A stretch of 8,469 nucleotides of DNA from Phycisphaerae bacterium (lineage in GTDB: Bacteria; Planctomycetota; Phycisphaerae; Sedimentisphaerales; SG8-4), in the NCBI GenBank assembly GCA_030614945.1, contig JAUXAH010000068.1:1-8469 (forward strand), written 5' to 3'. Within the stretch, counting starts at the first letter, position 1. The number at the start of each line of letters is the position of its first letter. This document shows positions 1 through 5,936 of the stretch, piece after piece. The notes beneath the pieces were generated by a model that made no database searches, had not been told where the DNA came from, and saw only the letters and a program-made list of their open reading frames with translations. Made by a program: the position numbers and the translations under genes.

Positions 1-7
1 ACTTGAT

Positions 8-379
8 ATGCCAAGACCAAGACATTGCAGACGCGTGGGGCACCTGCCACAGGCTAACTACTACAAGCCCAGAGGAATCCCCCTTTCGGTTTTGCAGCAA
101 ATTACCTTAACGGTCGATGAGCTTGAAGCAATCCGTCTGACTGATCTGGAAGGCCTCTATCAGGCTCAGGCCGCAGAGAAAATGAACATTTCCCGCCAGA
201 CTCTCGGTAGAATCCTCGAATCCGCGCACAAAAAAGTTGCCGACGCCCTCGTCAATGGAAAGGCATTGTTAATCAAAGGCGGCCCAATCGAACTTGCTGA
301 CGCTGCTTCTGATGCCGCCCCCCATCGCTTCCGCCGAGGCCATGGCGGACGAGGACGAGGCAGAGGAAGAGGCCGCTAA
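8..379 (+). CDS. DUF134 (UPF0251) family helix-turn-helix protein with Arg-Gly tail
   Basis: A 123-residue putative DNA-binding protein of the DUF134 family. The N-terminus [10 protein letters not shown] is the family's characteristic opening, so the ATG at position 8 is very likely the true start; only seven bases precede it, so its ribosome binding site cannot be seen. The segment [17 protein letters not shown] (33-50) leads into a sigma-70 region 4-like helix-turn-helix (about 53-77, with '[16 protein letters not shown]'), followed by the conserved '[15 protein letters not shown]' (75-89). Family members are usually called predicted DNA-binding proteins and often sit near genes for metal-cofactor or NifX-like proteins; none is visible here. 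The last 16 residues are almost only Arg, Gly and His, ending in repeated RG dipeptides. The tail could bind nucleic acid, but this is inference. The target is unknown. The gene converges on the HD-domain gene, 57 bases away. Confidence 0.93.
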   Translation: MPRPRHCRRVGHLPQANYYKPRGIPLSVLQQITLTVDELEAIRLTDLEGLYQAQAAEKMNISRQTLGRILESAHKKVADALVNGKALLIKGGPIELADAASDAAPHRFRRGHGGRGRGRGRGR

Positions 380-436
380 ATTCGCAGGGTTTTCATTTCC
401 ATAAAAACAGGAGTTTGCTTTCCCTTTTCAATTTCG

Positions 437-1231
437 TCACCCATCCTGCCCTATTCTAAAATCAACATACCCGAATATCTTTTCTTTTACTCTTTCGATA
501 TCTGTTGTTCTTGGCAAAAAGTCAATGAGCATCTCCAAAAACCTGCGCTGCTTTATCCGTTTCAATATCACCGTAAAATTCACATCATAGACCCATCCGA
601 GCTGCAGAAGCTTCGCATCATTCAACGTTCGCAGCTCGCCGTAATCAATCTGCCGACCACGCAAAATCTTTTCAACCAGCTCAGCCGAATATCCCTGCTC
701 ATCCGGAAACTCCAGCTCCAGCATAAACTCCTGCGGATTGTCCCTGTACTGCCTGTAGTATTCCGTCACCACATAAAGTATGTCCAGCTTATCGGCGTCC
801 CGTATCAACCTGGAAAACAGCAAGCACTCACCGTCCAAACCTCTCGGCAATTCTCTTAACCCGTGATATTCAATCGCTCTTTCTATCAATTCTCTTTCTT
901 TTCCCTCTACCCCCTCAAGCGCCTTTGTCTCTCCAAGAACCTTCAGGCCCAGCAGGCAATGGTTCACACTTCTGACGTCGTTATATGTCCGGTACTTAAT
1001 AAACTGCTCGAACCGCCCGATGTCGTGAAAAAGCGCTATCACCTCAGCTATCCGCTTCTGATTGTCTGCAAGGCCCAGCTCTTCAGCCAGATACAGCATC
1101 TCTTCACACGTCCGCCGGCTGTGCTCTTCTTTGAGCTTCAAATTGGCATTGACGGTCTTCTCATCACCATAAAAGCTGGCTACATAATCATCAAACCACA
1201 CCCTGAATTTCTCAAGCTGCCTTTGCTCCAT
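437..1231 (-). CDS. HD-domain phosphohydrolase-like protein
   Basis: A 264-residue probable cytoplasmic metal-dependent phosphohydrolase of the HD superfamily. Numbered from the ATG at 1231, the ligand set is present: H37, the H69-D70 pair in 'ALFHDIGRFEQ', H91 in 'VNHCLLG', H123 in 'EYHG', and D146 in 'RDADKLD'. The first half is the HD domain. The second half (about 150-264) is helical with no motif I recognise. Substrates in this superfamily are usually nucleotides or other phosphate esters; the sequence does not identify one here. Start choice: a TTG at 1255 would add eight residues, but the ATG at 1231 has an AGGA four bases upstream, and the candidate promoter places the TTG inside its -10 region, which favours the ATG. 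It is transcribed away from the cupin gene, and the two promoters share the interval 1232-1366. Confidence 0.9.
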   Translation of the reverse strand: MEQRQLEKFRVWFDDYVASFYGDEKTVNANLKLKEEHSRRTCEEMLYLAEELGLADNQKRIAEVIALFHDIGRFEQFIKYRTYNDVRSVNHCLLGLKVLGETKALEGVEGKERELIERAIEYHGLRELPRGLDGECLLFSRLIRDADKLDILYVVTEYYRQYRDNPQEFMLELEFPDEQGYSAELVEKILRGRQIDYGELRTLNDAKLLQLGWVYDVNFTVILKRIKQRRFLEMLIDFLPRTTDIERVKEKIFGYVDFRIGQDG

Positions 1232-1253
1232 AACATCCTGACTTCCCGATAAC

Positions 1254-1281
1254 AATAAAAGCGTTCAACCCCGACTTTCAA
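1254..1281 (-). promoter_or_regulatory. candidate promoter of the HD-domain gene
   Basis: On the minus strand TTGAAA (1276-1281, five of six matches to TTGACA) is followed after 16 bases by TTTATT (1254-1259, four of six matches to TATAAT). Transcription would begin near 1247, giving a leader of about 16 bases before the ATG at 1231. The match is moderate and could be chance in AT-rich DNA. Confidence 0.35.
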
Positions 1282-1300
1282 TAAAAATTCCTATTCCATA

Positions 1301-1328
1301 TTCCAAAATAGGTTCCTTCAGGTATAAT
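1301..1328 (+). promoter_or_regulatory. candidate promoter of the cupin gene
   Basis: A perfect TATAAT (1323-1328) lies 38 bases before the cupin ATG. The best -35 is weak: TTCCAA at 1301-1306 with a 16-base spacer, three of six matches. The -35 zone overlaps an inverted repeat, CCTATT (1290-1295) and AATAGG (1307-1312), which may be a regulator site. A poor -35 with a perfect -10 would fit a promoter that needs an activator, but this is inference. Confidence 0.5.
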
Positions 1329-1350
1329 ACAGCCCGAACCGATAATAGTC

Positions 1351-1357
1351 AAAGGAG
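1351..1357 (+). promoter_or_regulatory. ribosome binding site of the cupin gene
   Basis: AAAGGAG lies nine bases before the ATG at 1367. It supports this start over the later in-frame possibilities and shows that the small gene is translated in its own right. Confidence 0.75.
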
Positions 1358-1366
1358 CAAAACAAT

Positions 1367-1639
1367 ATGCCAAGCGTAAAAGATGTGATTGTCAAGAAGC
1401 CGTCCGATGAAGAGGCGGCGGCCTGCAAGGCCTGGCCAATCTGGAAATGCCAGCCCAGCACTTTCGACTGGTCATATACAGAAAAAGAAACCTGCCTTCT
1501 AATAGAAGGCAAAGTAACGGTTACGGACGGCACGGATTCGGTGAGTTTCGGCCCAGGCGATTTCGTGATTTTCCCACAGGACCTCGAGTGCACCTGGAAC
1601 GTCACCGAAGCCGTAACAAAGCACTACAACTTCGGATAA
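1367..1639 (+). CDS. small single-domain cupin (DUF861/Cupin_3 family)
   Basis: A 90-residue protein forming a single cupin beta-barrel, probably cytoplasmic since there is no signal peptide. Family marks, in order, are WPIW (23-26), FDWSY (33-37), ETCLLIEGKVTVT (41-53), the turn PGD (63-65) with VIFP (67-70), CTW (75-77) and KHYNFG at the end. Length and layout resemble the roughly 90-residue Thermotoga cupin TM1112, a comparison made from memory. The classic cupin metal ligands (HxH with Glu, and a later His) are absent; the hydrophobic pocket instead carries Cys43, Cys75 and Trp77. Relatives in this family include (S)-ureidoglycine aminohydrolase and EutQ, but the short stand-alone proteins have no settled function, and none should be assigned here. 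The gene appears to be monocistronic: the next gene downstream is on the opposite strand. Confidence 0.9.
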   Translation: MPSVKDVIVKKPSDEEAAACKAWPIWKCQPSTFDWSYTEKETCLLIEGKVTVTDGTDSVSFGPGDFVIFPQDLECTWNVTEAVTKHYNFG

Positions 1640-1643
1640 AGTA

Positions 1644-1701
1644 TAGCGTATAGCAAATAGGGAAGTAAAATTACACGCTATGTTCTATCCGCTAAACGCT
1701 A
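1644..1701. repeat. imperfect inverted repeat between convergent genes
   Basis: A left arm at 1644-1660 (TAGCGTATAGCAAATAG) and a right arm at 1685-1701 (CTATCCGCTAAACGCTA) are complementary at 14 of 17 positions around a 24-base loop. The loop holds a further ACGCTA (1675-1680), so the unit ACGCTA/TAGCGT occurs three times in under 60 bases. The element begins five bases after the cupin stop and lies before the end of the convergent BlaR-like gene. A hairpin here could end transcription from both sides, although there is no clear T-run. It could also be a dispersed intergenic repeat; a single copy cannot settle this. Confidence 0.6.
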
Positions 1702-1761
1702 CTTAATATGATAGCCCGACACCTGCCAGGTACCATTTCTGTCAGGATAGGCATTACTGTT
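1699..1761 (-). other. out-of-frame coding-like tail behind the BlaR-like gene
   Basis: Shifted one base forward from the BlaR-like frame, the DNA just past its end reads, between a TGA (1762-1764) and a TAG (1699-1701), 20 codons including 'YPDRNGTWQVSGYHIK'. The mix of residues looks like ordinary protein rather than random translation. It may be the remains of a longer C-terminus lost by frameshift, or the relic of another gene. It has no start codon of its own. It may equally be chance; 20 codons is too short to decide. Confidence 0.25.
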
Positions 1762-4700
1762 TCAACTTAAAGCTATTCACAATCGAGTCAAATTCGCTCC
1801 TTGCTGCTTCGAATTTATCCTTTTCAATTCGGAAAACGAACCAGTATACCTTCGATTTGTCGAGCAGGTATGTGCGGTACTCAACCATTGCTCCTTCTTT
1901 ATCCACATAATCAGCGATGTACTGCGCCGCCGGTATTTCATCAATCTTCAGTTCTTGCCAACTGTTCTCTCGAACGGCGTAATCCTTGAAGAAACCTTTA
2001 AGAACCTCAACATCCCCTTCGGCAACCACGCGAGCGGAGATACCACCAAGCTCCAGCGGGACACCAACGAGCAGACCCCAGGCTTTCAACTCCGGCGGTA
2101 GCAATTGCCAGTATAACTTGTACATCGGCACAGATGTGCTTTTGTAGCAATGCCAATCGGCGGGTATGGTAACTGACAAGTTCAGTTCGCTGTCGCTGAT
2201 AATCTTTGTTCCGGCCTTTTTGGTATCCACTTGATTTAATTCCATAATCGCCTGCCCTGAATCATACTTAACAAAATACGAGTGTTTGTCCGCTGAGAGC
2301 CACAGCGTATGTTCAAGGGCCTTGATAGTTGCGGAGTATACAGCCAGGTCAACTGCATAGCAGTCAAAGGTTCCCGCAGGAACAGTCACCTTCTCCTTGC
2401 CTGTTACCTCAATCGCACAGTCAACAACTGCGCCTCCCTGCACAGGGAATATCGGGAATCTTACCTTGTAACCTTCTTCCAGGGGCAGCCGCCTGATAAG
2501 GTATAACACCTGCTCATTATCATATGCCACGCCATCAAGCTCAATTTCCCGGATTGTCTCTTTACCTGCAGTTTCCGCCACAAGCTTAACTTTGTTCGGT
2601 TCGTATTTGGCCTTAAAATCGCCAAGCTGGTTTTTGGTTCTACCTGTTATCGGTGCAAAACTATCGAGTTGGGCATCGACGCGGGTAAATTGCTGCGTAT
2701 TATTTATGGGAACGACCATATAAGACTCCACCCGCCAGACCTTTTCTCCAGCAAGCCTAACTGACTCAGCAATATAAACAATCGTGCCAATCTCCATACC
2801 GACCATAGTATTCAGGTTCATCCGCACCACCTCACCATCGGCCCACGGCGCAGGATTGAGTTTGAGCGGCTCGGCTCCTGCCGCTTTGCCGCCGGTTAAT
2901 CGGTATTGAAATGCGGTAGTAATGCTGCCGCCGGCCGGAATCATTTTCTCTACGTGCAGTTCAATCCGCCCATCTTTTGTCCGGCGCTGCATATCCTCCG
3001 GCGTTGTGGAAATCAGCTGGGCTCCTTCGGGCAAAAGGTATGTTTCTATCCGCAGAGTCGGCTGGCCTGCAGCCGGCCAGTGCCTCATACGATACTCAAA
3101 CTGATCTTCCTTACCTGCTACCCGTTTAACCAACCCTGTTATCTTTCCCTCATGGCTATACTCCATCAATTCCCCGGGCGGAACCGGTTCATTAAAAGTT
3201 AGTTTATACCGATAAATATCTCCCTCATGCTTAGCAGTAAACTTGATAGGCCTGCCCTTGGCATCACTCATGCCTGTGACGTGCACAAAATCCGAGTTGA
3301 TAAATCCTGTGGTGGTTATTTCCCTGCCAGTCCGATTTATCTGTCGAACAGTAGTCTTGAACAGAATCGTGCTGTCGGGCTGAATATCGTTGAACATTTC
3401 CTGCGTATAAGGCACCGACTTAACCTCAACCTGCACATCGGTTTTGACACCCGGCCGAAGGGAAACATTCCTAAACTCAACCCATTCATAAGACCGTGTC
3501 TGAAACCGGAACTCTTTGATATCTCTTAAAGGTAAATTAAACTCGTGTGTATTGCTGCTGAGGATATTTCCGCCCCGTCCGCTGACGCTTCCTCTTACTT
3601 CTCTTCCGGAGTAAGTTACAGCAACAACACGAAGGGCTTTCTTTTCCCGTCCTCGATTTATATTATGTGTGACCGGTATGACTGTTTTACTGTCTTTCTC
3701 ATAAGAGCGTCCAAAGGCAACTGCCTCATTTTCATCAATACTATAAGTTTCCTCAGGGATCTCAACTGGATGTGTAGCTATTGTTTGCCACCGAGCAGTT
3801 GAAAGGCCAATTCTTACAAGAGCGGTTTTTTGATCTTCTGGTTGATTAACTGTATAAACTTGTAAATCAGAAATCCTTTGGCCATTTGCATCCATTGGGT
3901 TACTAGTGAAGGAACTCTGTCGGCCGCCAGGAACATCCCATTTGATACTAATATCGTCAGCGTCTTGGAGCCTGATTACAAACTCACAATACCTATAATT
4001 CGCATGCTCTGGTAACAAACTGCCTGTAGTTTTATAAGGTGTTTCGTTGAGCAATGTCCCATCCGGCCGCCACCACTGCTTACCCTCACTCGGATGCTCA
4101 CAAACCCCAACCAACTCAACTGTAACGCCGCTGGGCAATTTAGCTACAAATTGTGATGCCTCCTGTTTCTTTTCTTCAGCAATCACCTCTTCGTCTTTAG
4201 CTGCCGCCGCCATCGGCAGCAGAACCGCGCCAGCAATTAGGACAGCAAGAACACCTACAATACCCAGCTTGGCACTTTTCGGCATTGGCCGATTAAGGAT
4301 ATGTTTGATTCGCCCGGCAAGTGCGCTCTTCGATTCCACAACGCCTATCAATCGCAGGCTCAAAACCGGCCGCTTAAACGCCAGCTTCGCAACGTTCACC
4401 AGAGTCTGCGGATACTGCTGCGCTTTCTCGCCCATCGCCACAAGCACAGTCTCATCTATCGCCTGCTCGCGAACCCTGCGAATCATCGCGTTTGCAAGCC
4501 AGACAAAAGGATTATAGAAATAGATAATTTGCAAAATAGCTTGAGCTAAATTGGCCCACAAATCGCCGCGCTTGATATGAGCAAGCTCGTGAAGCAAAAC
4601 AGTCCGCAGATGAGCGGCTCCCAAGCTCGGCCCCAAATTCTGAGGCACCAAAATCACAGGCCTAAATAATCCACACACTGCAGGACTCGCCGCATTCGCC

Positions 4701-5332
4701 GAAACTTTCAAGCCGATTTTTCTTTTCACCCCCATACACTTGCAGCAGTACTCAAGCGCGTTGTTCATCAAACTATTCGCCTCTTTGGCCTGGGCAACAA
4801 GCCCGCGTACAAACATCGCCCGCTGCAGCAGCAATAACCCTAATGCTATCACGACAGCCAGCCAGACCAGAAACACAATCCCCTGCCACGTTACCGGTGT
4901 TACCGACACCGTCGGCGGACTAACCGGCTCCGCCTCTGCCAGCTCAACACCCGGCATCATCGGCAGCACCGCAGGTGTAGGCCTACCTTCTTCGATAGGT
5001 ACCGGCTCGATAATATGCAGCATATCCGCCAGAGCCGGCTCCTCCACCTCCGGCTCGGGCGCCGCGGCTGTCCGGCTTTCGGCTACATACGCTAAGTGGT
5101 CGCCGAACCAGTATCCCAGACTCAAAGGCGACGACAGCGAGGTCGGCAAAATTAGCTTCAGCAGCACCAGCATCCATATACAATACCGAAACACCGCTTT
5201 TACTTTCTTCCGCAGCGCCAAATCAACCAGCAGCAAAATCACTATCAGCACGCTTGACTGCACCAGCATCGGCACTGCAAATTCCACAAATGCCTTCCCC
5301 GTCGAATTTATCTGCTCTAATATCGTATTCAT
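1754..5332 (-). CDS. BlaR1-like M56 membrane metalloprotease with a large non-classical sensor region
   Basis: A 1192-residue membrane protein, probably the sensor-protease partner of the upstream BlaI-like repressor. Hydrophobic helices lie near 18-40, 48-68, 148-170 and 355-378. Between the third and fourth is an M56 zinc protease domain with HELAH (248-252) and the downstream Glu in 'REQAIDE' (E289), as in BlaR1/MecR1. The 80-residue loop 69-147 is rich in Ala, Pro and Glu and corresponds to the external L2 loop of BlaR1. The region after 378 should lie outside the membrane. It holds a segment with 'EGKQWWRPDG' (416-425) and 'QTRSYEWVEFRNVSL' (611-625), a beta-rich stretch (about 650-820), a DUF3108-like segment ('VTVPAGTFDCYAV' 982-994, 'LWLSADK' 1010-1016) and a C-terminal PsbP/DcrB-like segment (about 1045-1190). 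BlaR1 proteins are near 600 residues with a penicillin-binding end; I see no matching SxxK/YGN/KTG set here. The start is supported by GGAGGA six bases upstream. The ligand is unknown. Confidence 0.88.
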   Translation of the reverse strand: MNTILEQINSTGKAFVEFAVPMLVQSSVLIVILLLVDLALRKKVKAVFRYCIWMLVLLKLILPTSLSSPLSLGYWFGDHLAYVAESRTAAAPEPEVEEPALADMLHIIEPVPIEEGRPTPAVLPMMPGVELAEAEPVSPPTVSVTPVTWQGIVFLVWLAVVIALGLLLLQRAMFVRGLVAQAKEANSLMNNALEYCCKCMGVKRKIGLKVSANAASPAVCGLFRPVILVPQNLGPSLGAAHLRTVLLHELAHIKRGDLWANLAQAILQIIYFYNPFVWLANAMIRRVREQAIDETVLVAMGEKAQQYPQTLVNVAKLAFKRPVLSLRLIGVVESKSALAGRIKHILNRPMPKSAKLGIVGVLAVLIAGAVLLPMAAAAKDEEVIAEEKKQEASQFVAKLPSGVTVELVGVCEHPSEGKQWWRPDGTLLNETPYKTTGSLLPEHANYRYCEFVIRLQDADDISIKWDVPGGRQSSFTSNPMDANGQRISDLQVYTVNQPEDQKTALVRIGLSTARWQTIATHPVEIPEETYSIDENEAVAFGRSYEKDSKTVIPVTHNINRGREKKALRVVAVTYSGREVRGSVSGRGGNILSSNTHEFNLPLRDIKEFRFQTRSYEWVEFRNVSLRPGVKTDVQVEVKSVPYTQEMFNDIQPDSTILFKTTVRQINRTGREITTTGFINSDFVHVTGMSDAKGRPIKFTAKHEGDIYRYKLTFNEPVPPGELMEYSHEGKITGLVKRVAGKEDQFEYRMRHWPAAGQPTLRIETYLLPEGAQLISTTPEDMQRRTKDGRIELHVEKMIPAGGSITTAFQYRLTGGKAAGAEPLKLNPAPWADGEVVRMNLNTMVGMEIGTIVYIAESVRLAGEKVWRVESYMVVPINNTQQFTRVDAQLDSFAPITGRTKNQLGDFKAKYEPNKVKLVAETAGKETIREIELDGVAYDNEQVLYLIRRLPLEEGYKVRFPIFPVQGGAVVDCAIEVTGKEKVTVPAGTFDCYAVDLAVYSATIKALEHTLWLSADKHSYFVKYDSGQAIMELNQVDTKKAGTKIISDSELNLSVTIPADWHCYKSTSVPMYKLYWQLLPPELKAWGLLVGVPLELGGISARVVAEGDVEVLKGFFKDYAVRENSWQELKIDEIPAAQYIADYVDKEGAMVEYRTYLLDKSKVYWFVFRIEKDKFEAARSEFDSIVNSFKLKQ

Positions 5333-5338
5333 AATGCG

Positions 5339-5344
5339 TCCTCC
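5339..5344 (-). promoter_or_regulatory. ribosome binding site of the BlaR-like gene
   Basis: On the minus strand GGAGGA lies six bases before the ATG at 5332, within the 54-base gap that follows the repressor gene. No separate promoter is evident in that gap, so the two genes are probably co-transcribed but translated independently. Confidence 0.7.
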
Positions 5345-5386
5345 ACTTATTAAGACGCCGTTTTCCGGAGTTTGGTTACACCAAAA

Positions 5387-5785
5387 TTATTTCCCTTTGC
5401 GCGCACCGCTCCTGCGTTTTCTCTTAATCATTGTTTCCAGCTCGCCCAACTGCTCTTTCGACAGACTATCGCTATCCAGCAAAAACTGCATCATCGGGGT
5501 AAGTGCCCCGTCGAATGCCCTTTTCACTGCGCGCATAATTTCGCCGGTTTGCGCCTCTGTTCTGGTGATAGCCGAGCGGTACAGGATAAGATTGCGAATC
5601 TTCTCAGGTTTCAGCAGCCCTTTGGCCACCATCCGGTCCATCATTGTTTTGACCGTACTGTAGGTCCAGTTCTTCTGGGCTTCGAGCTCTTCCTGAACGG
5701 TCGGGGTCGCGCACGGCTCATTGTCCCACACCGCCTGGATAATCGCCCATTCACCTTCGGTTAGCTCATAATTTCTCTTTGCCAT
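5387..5785 (-). CDS. blaI-like: BlaI/MecI-family transcriptional repressor
   Basis: A 132-residue winged-helix repressor of the penicillinase repressor (BlaI/MecI/CopY) family, normally a dimer that binds a dyad in the promoter. The N-terminal winged helix covers about 5-75, with 'LTEGEWAIIQAVW' (8-20) and the recognition-helix segment 'WTYSTVKTMMDRMVAKGLL' (40-58). The C-terminal part (about 80-120) is the expected dimerisation helices, where the partner protease cuts in the staphylococcal system. The tail is strongly basic (KRKRRSGARKGK). No copper-binding Cys cluster of the CopY type is present; the only Cys is at 25. The ATG follows a strong AAGGAGG at six bases. It is the first gene of an operon with the M56 protease 54 bases downstream, and its own promoter carries the matching operator, so autoregulation is expected. 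The family call is secure; what signal and which other promoters it controls are unknown. Confidence 0.95.
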   Translation of the reverse strand: MAKRNYELTEGEWAIIQAVWDNEPCATPTVQEELEAQKNWTYSTVKTMMDRMVAKGLLKPEKIRNLILYRSAITRTEAQTGEIMRAVKRAFDGALTPMMQFLLDSDSLSKEQLGELETMIKRKRRSGARKGK

Positions 5786-5791
5786 AAAAAA

Positions 5792-5798
5792 CCTCCTT
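5792..5798 (-). promoter_or_regulatory. ribosome binding site of the BlaI-like gene
   Basis: AAGGAGG, close to the full anti-Shine-Dalgarno complement, lies six bases before the ATG at 5785 and fixes that start. Confidence 0.8.
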
Positions 5799-5815
5799 TT
5801 TCTTTAACTCTGTCA

Positions 5816-5845
5816 ATACTACTCTACAAATGTAGAGATAGTCAA
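5816..5845 (-). promoter_or_regulatory. promoter of the BlaI/BlaR-like operon
   Basis: On the minus strand TTGACT (5840-5845, five of six matches to the -35 consensus) and TAGTAT (5816-5821, four of six to the -10) are separated by 18 bases. Transcription would start near 5809, about 24 bases before the repressor ATG. Upstream of the -35 lies a run of A and T tracts (5846-5878) resembling an UP element. The spacer is almost wholly occupied by the dyad operator. Confidence 0.7.
5822..5837. promoter_or_regulatory. BlaI-type operator (perfect dyad)
   Basis: CTCTACA-AA-TGTAGAG is a perfect 7+7 inverted repeat around two bases. Its core, TACA-N2-TGTA, is the same as the core of the staphylococcal bla/mec operators as I recall them. 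It sits exactly between the -35 and -10 hexamers, so a bound repressor dimer would exclude RNA polymerase. I found no second copy elsewhere in the window, which points to autoregulation with other targets, if any, outside. Confidence 0.85.
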
Positions 5846-5873
5846 GAAAAAAAATAAAATTTTTTCAAAAATT

Positions 5874-5896
5874 TTTTTACCCCCGTTTTTACCCCC
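5874..5896. repeat. tandem 11-base repeat, period 12
   Basis: TTTTTACCCCC occurs perfectly twice, at 5874-5884 and 5886-5896, separated by one G. It lies between the terminator-like hairpin of the propeller gene and the AT-tract before the repressor promoter. The function is unknown; it may be simple-sequence slippage or a binding site with near-helical spacing. Confidence 0.6.
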
Positions 5897-5926
5897 AAAA
5901 ACCATATTTTCACTGAAAAAATAGGG
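5897..5926 (-). terminator. terminator-like hairpin after the propeller gene
   Basis: Eleven bases past the propeller gene stop, the minus strand can fold CCTATTTTTTC with GAAAATATGG around a 3-base loop (about nine pairs including one G-T, with one mismatch), followed directly by TTTTT. The stem is AT-rich, so termination may be weak. It would separate the propeller transcript from the repressor operon. Confidence 0.45.
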
Positions 5927-5936
5927 ACAATATCAC

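Noticed and set aside
380..436. Terminator between the DUF134 and HD-domain genes
   Set aside because: The only pairing seen is a five-base GTTTT/AAAAC stem with a ten-base loop, too weak to call.
863..1252. Open frame of 129 codons on the plus strand
   Set aside because: It is antisense to the HD-domain gene, whose catalytic residues are all present; the translation shows no family signature.
1318..1605. Minus-strand open frame over the cupin gene
   Set aside because: The cupin on the plus strand has the family motifs, a promoter and AAAGGAG; the antisense frame has none of these.
1698..1757. ATG overlapping the BlaR-like stop (TAATG) as a translationally coupled small gene
   Set aside because: It gives only about 20 codons with no ribosome binding site, and the translation is not protein-like compared with the neighbouring frame.
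1754..4130. Penicillin-binding (class D beta-lactamase-like) sensor in the BlaR-like protein
   Set aside because: Isolated SxxK-type tetrapeptides such as SADK (1013-1016) exist, but no ordered SxxK, YGN and KTG set is present, and that SADK fits the DUF3108-like segment.
4740..5663. Open frame of 307 codons on the plus strand
   Set aside because: It runs opposite the BlaR-like and BlaI-like genes, both of which have clear family motifs and ribosome binding sites. Its translation is Ser/Thr/Ala-rich with no recognisable domain, as expected of an antisense shadow.
5880..5896. G-quadruplex from G-runs on the minus strand
   Set aside because: Only two G5 runs are present; four closely spaced runs are needed for an intramolecular quadruplex.
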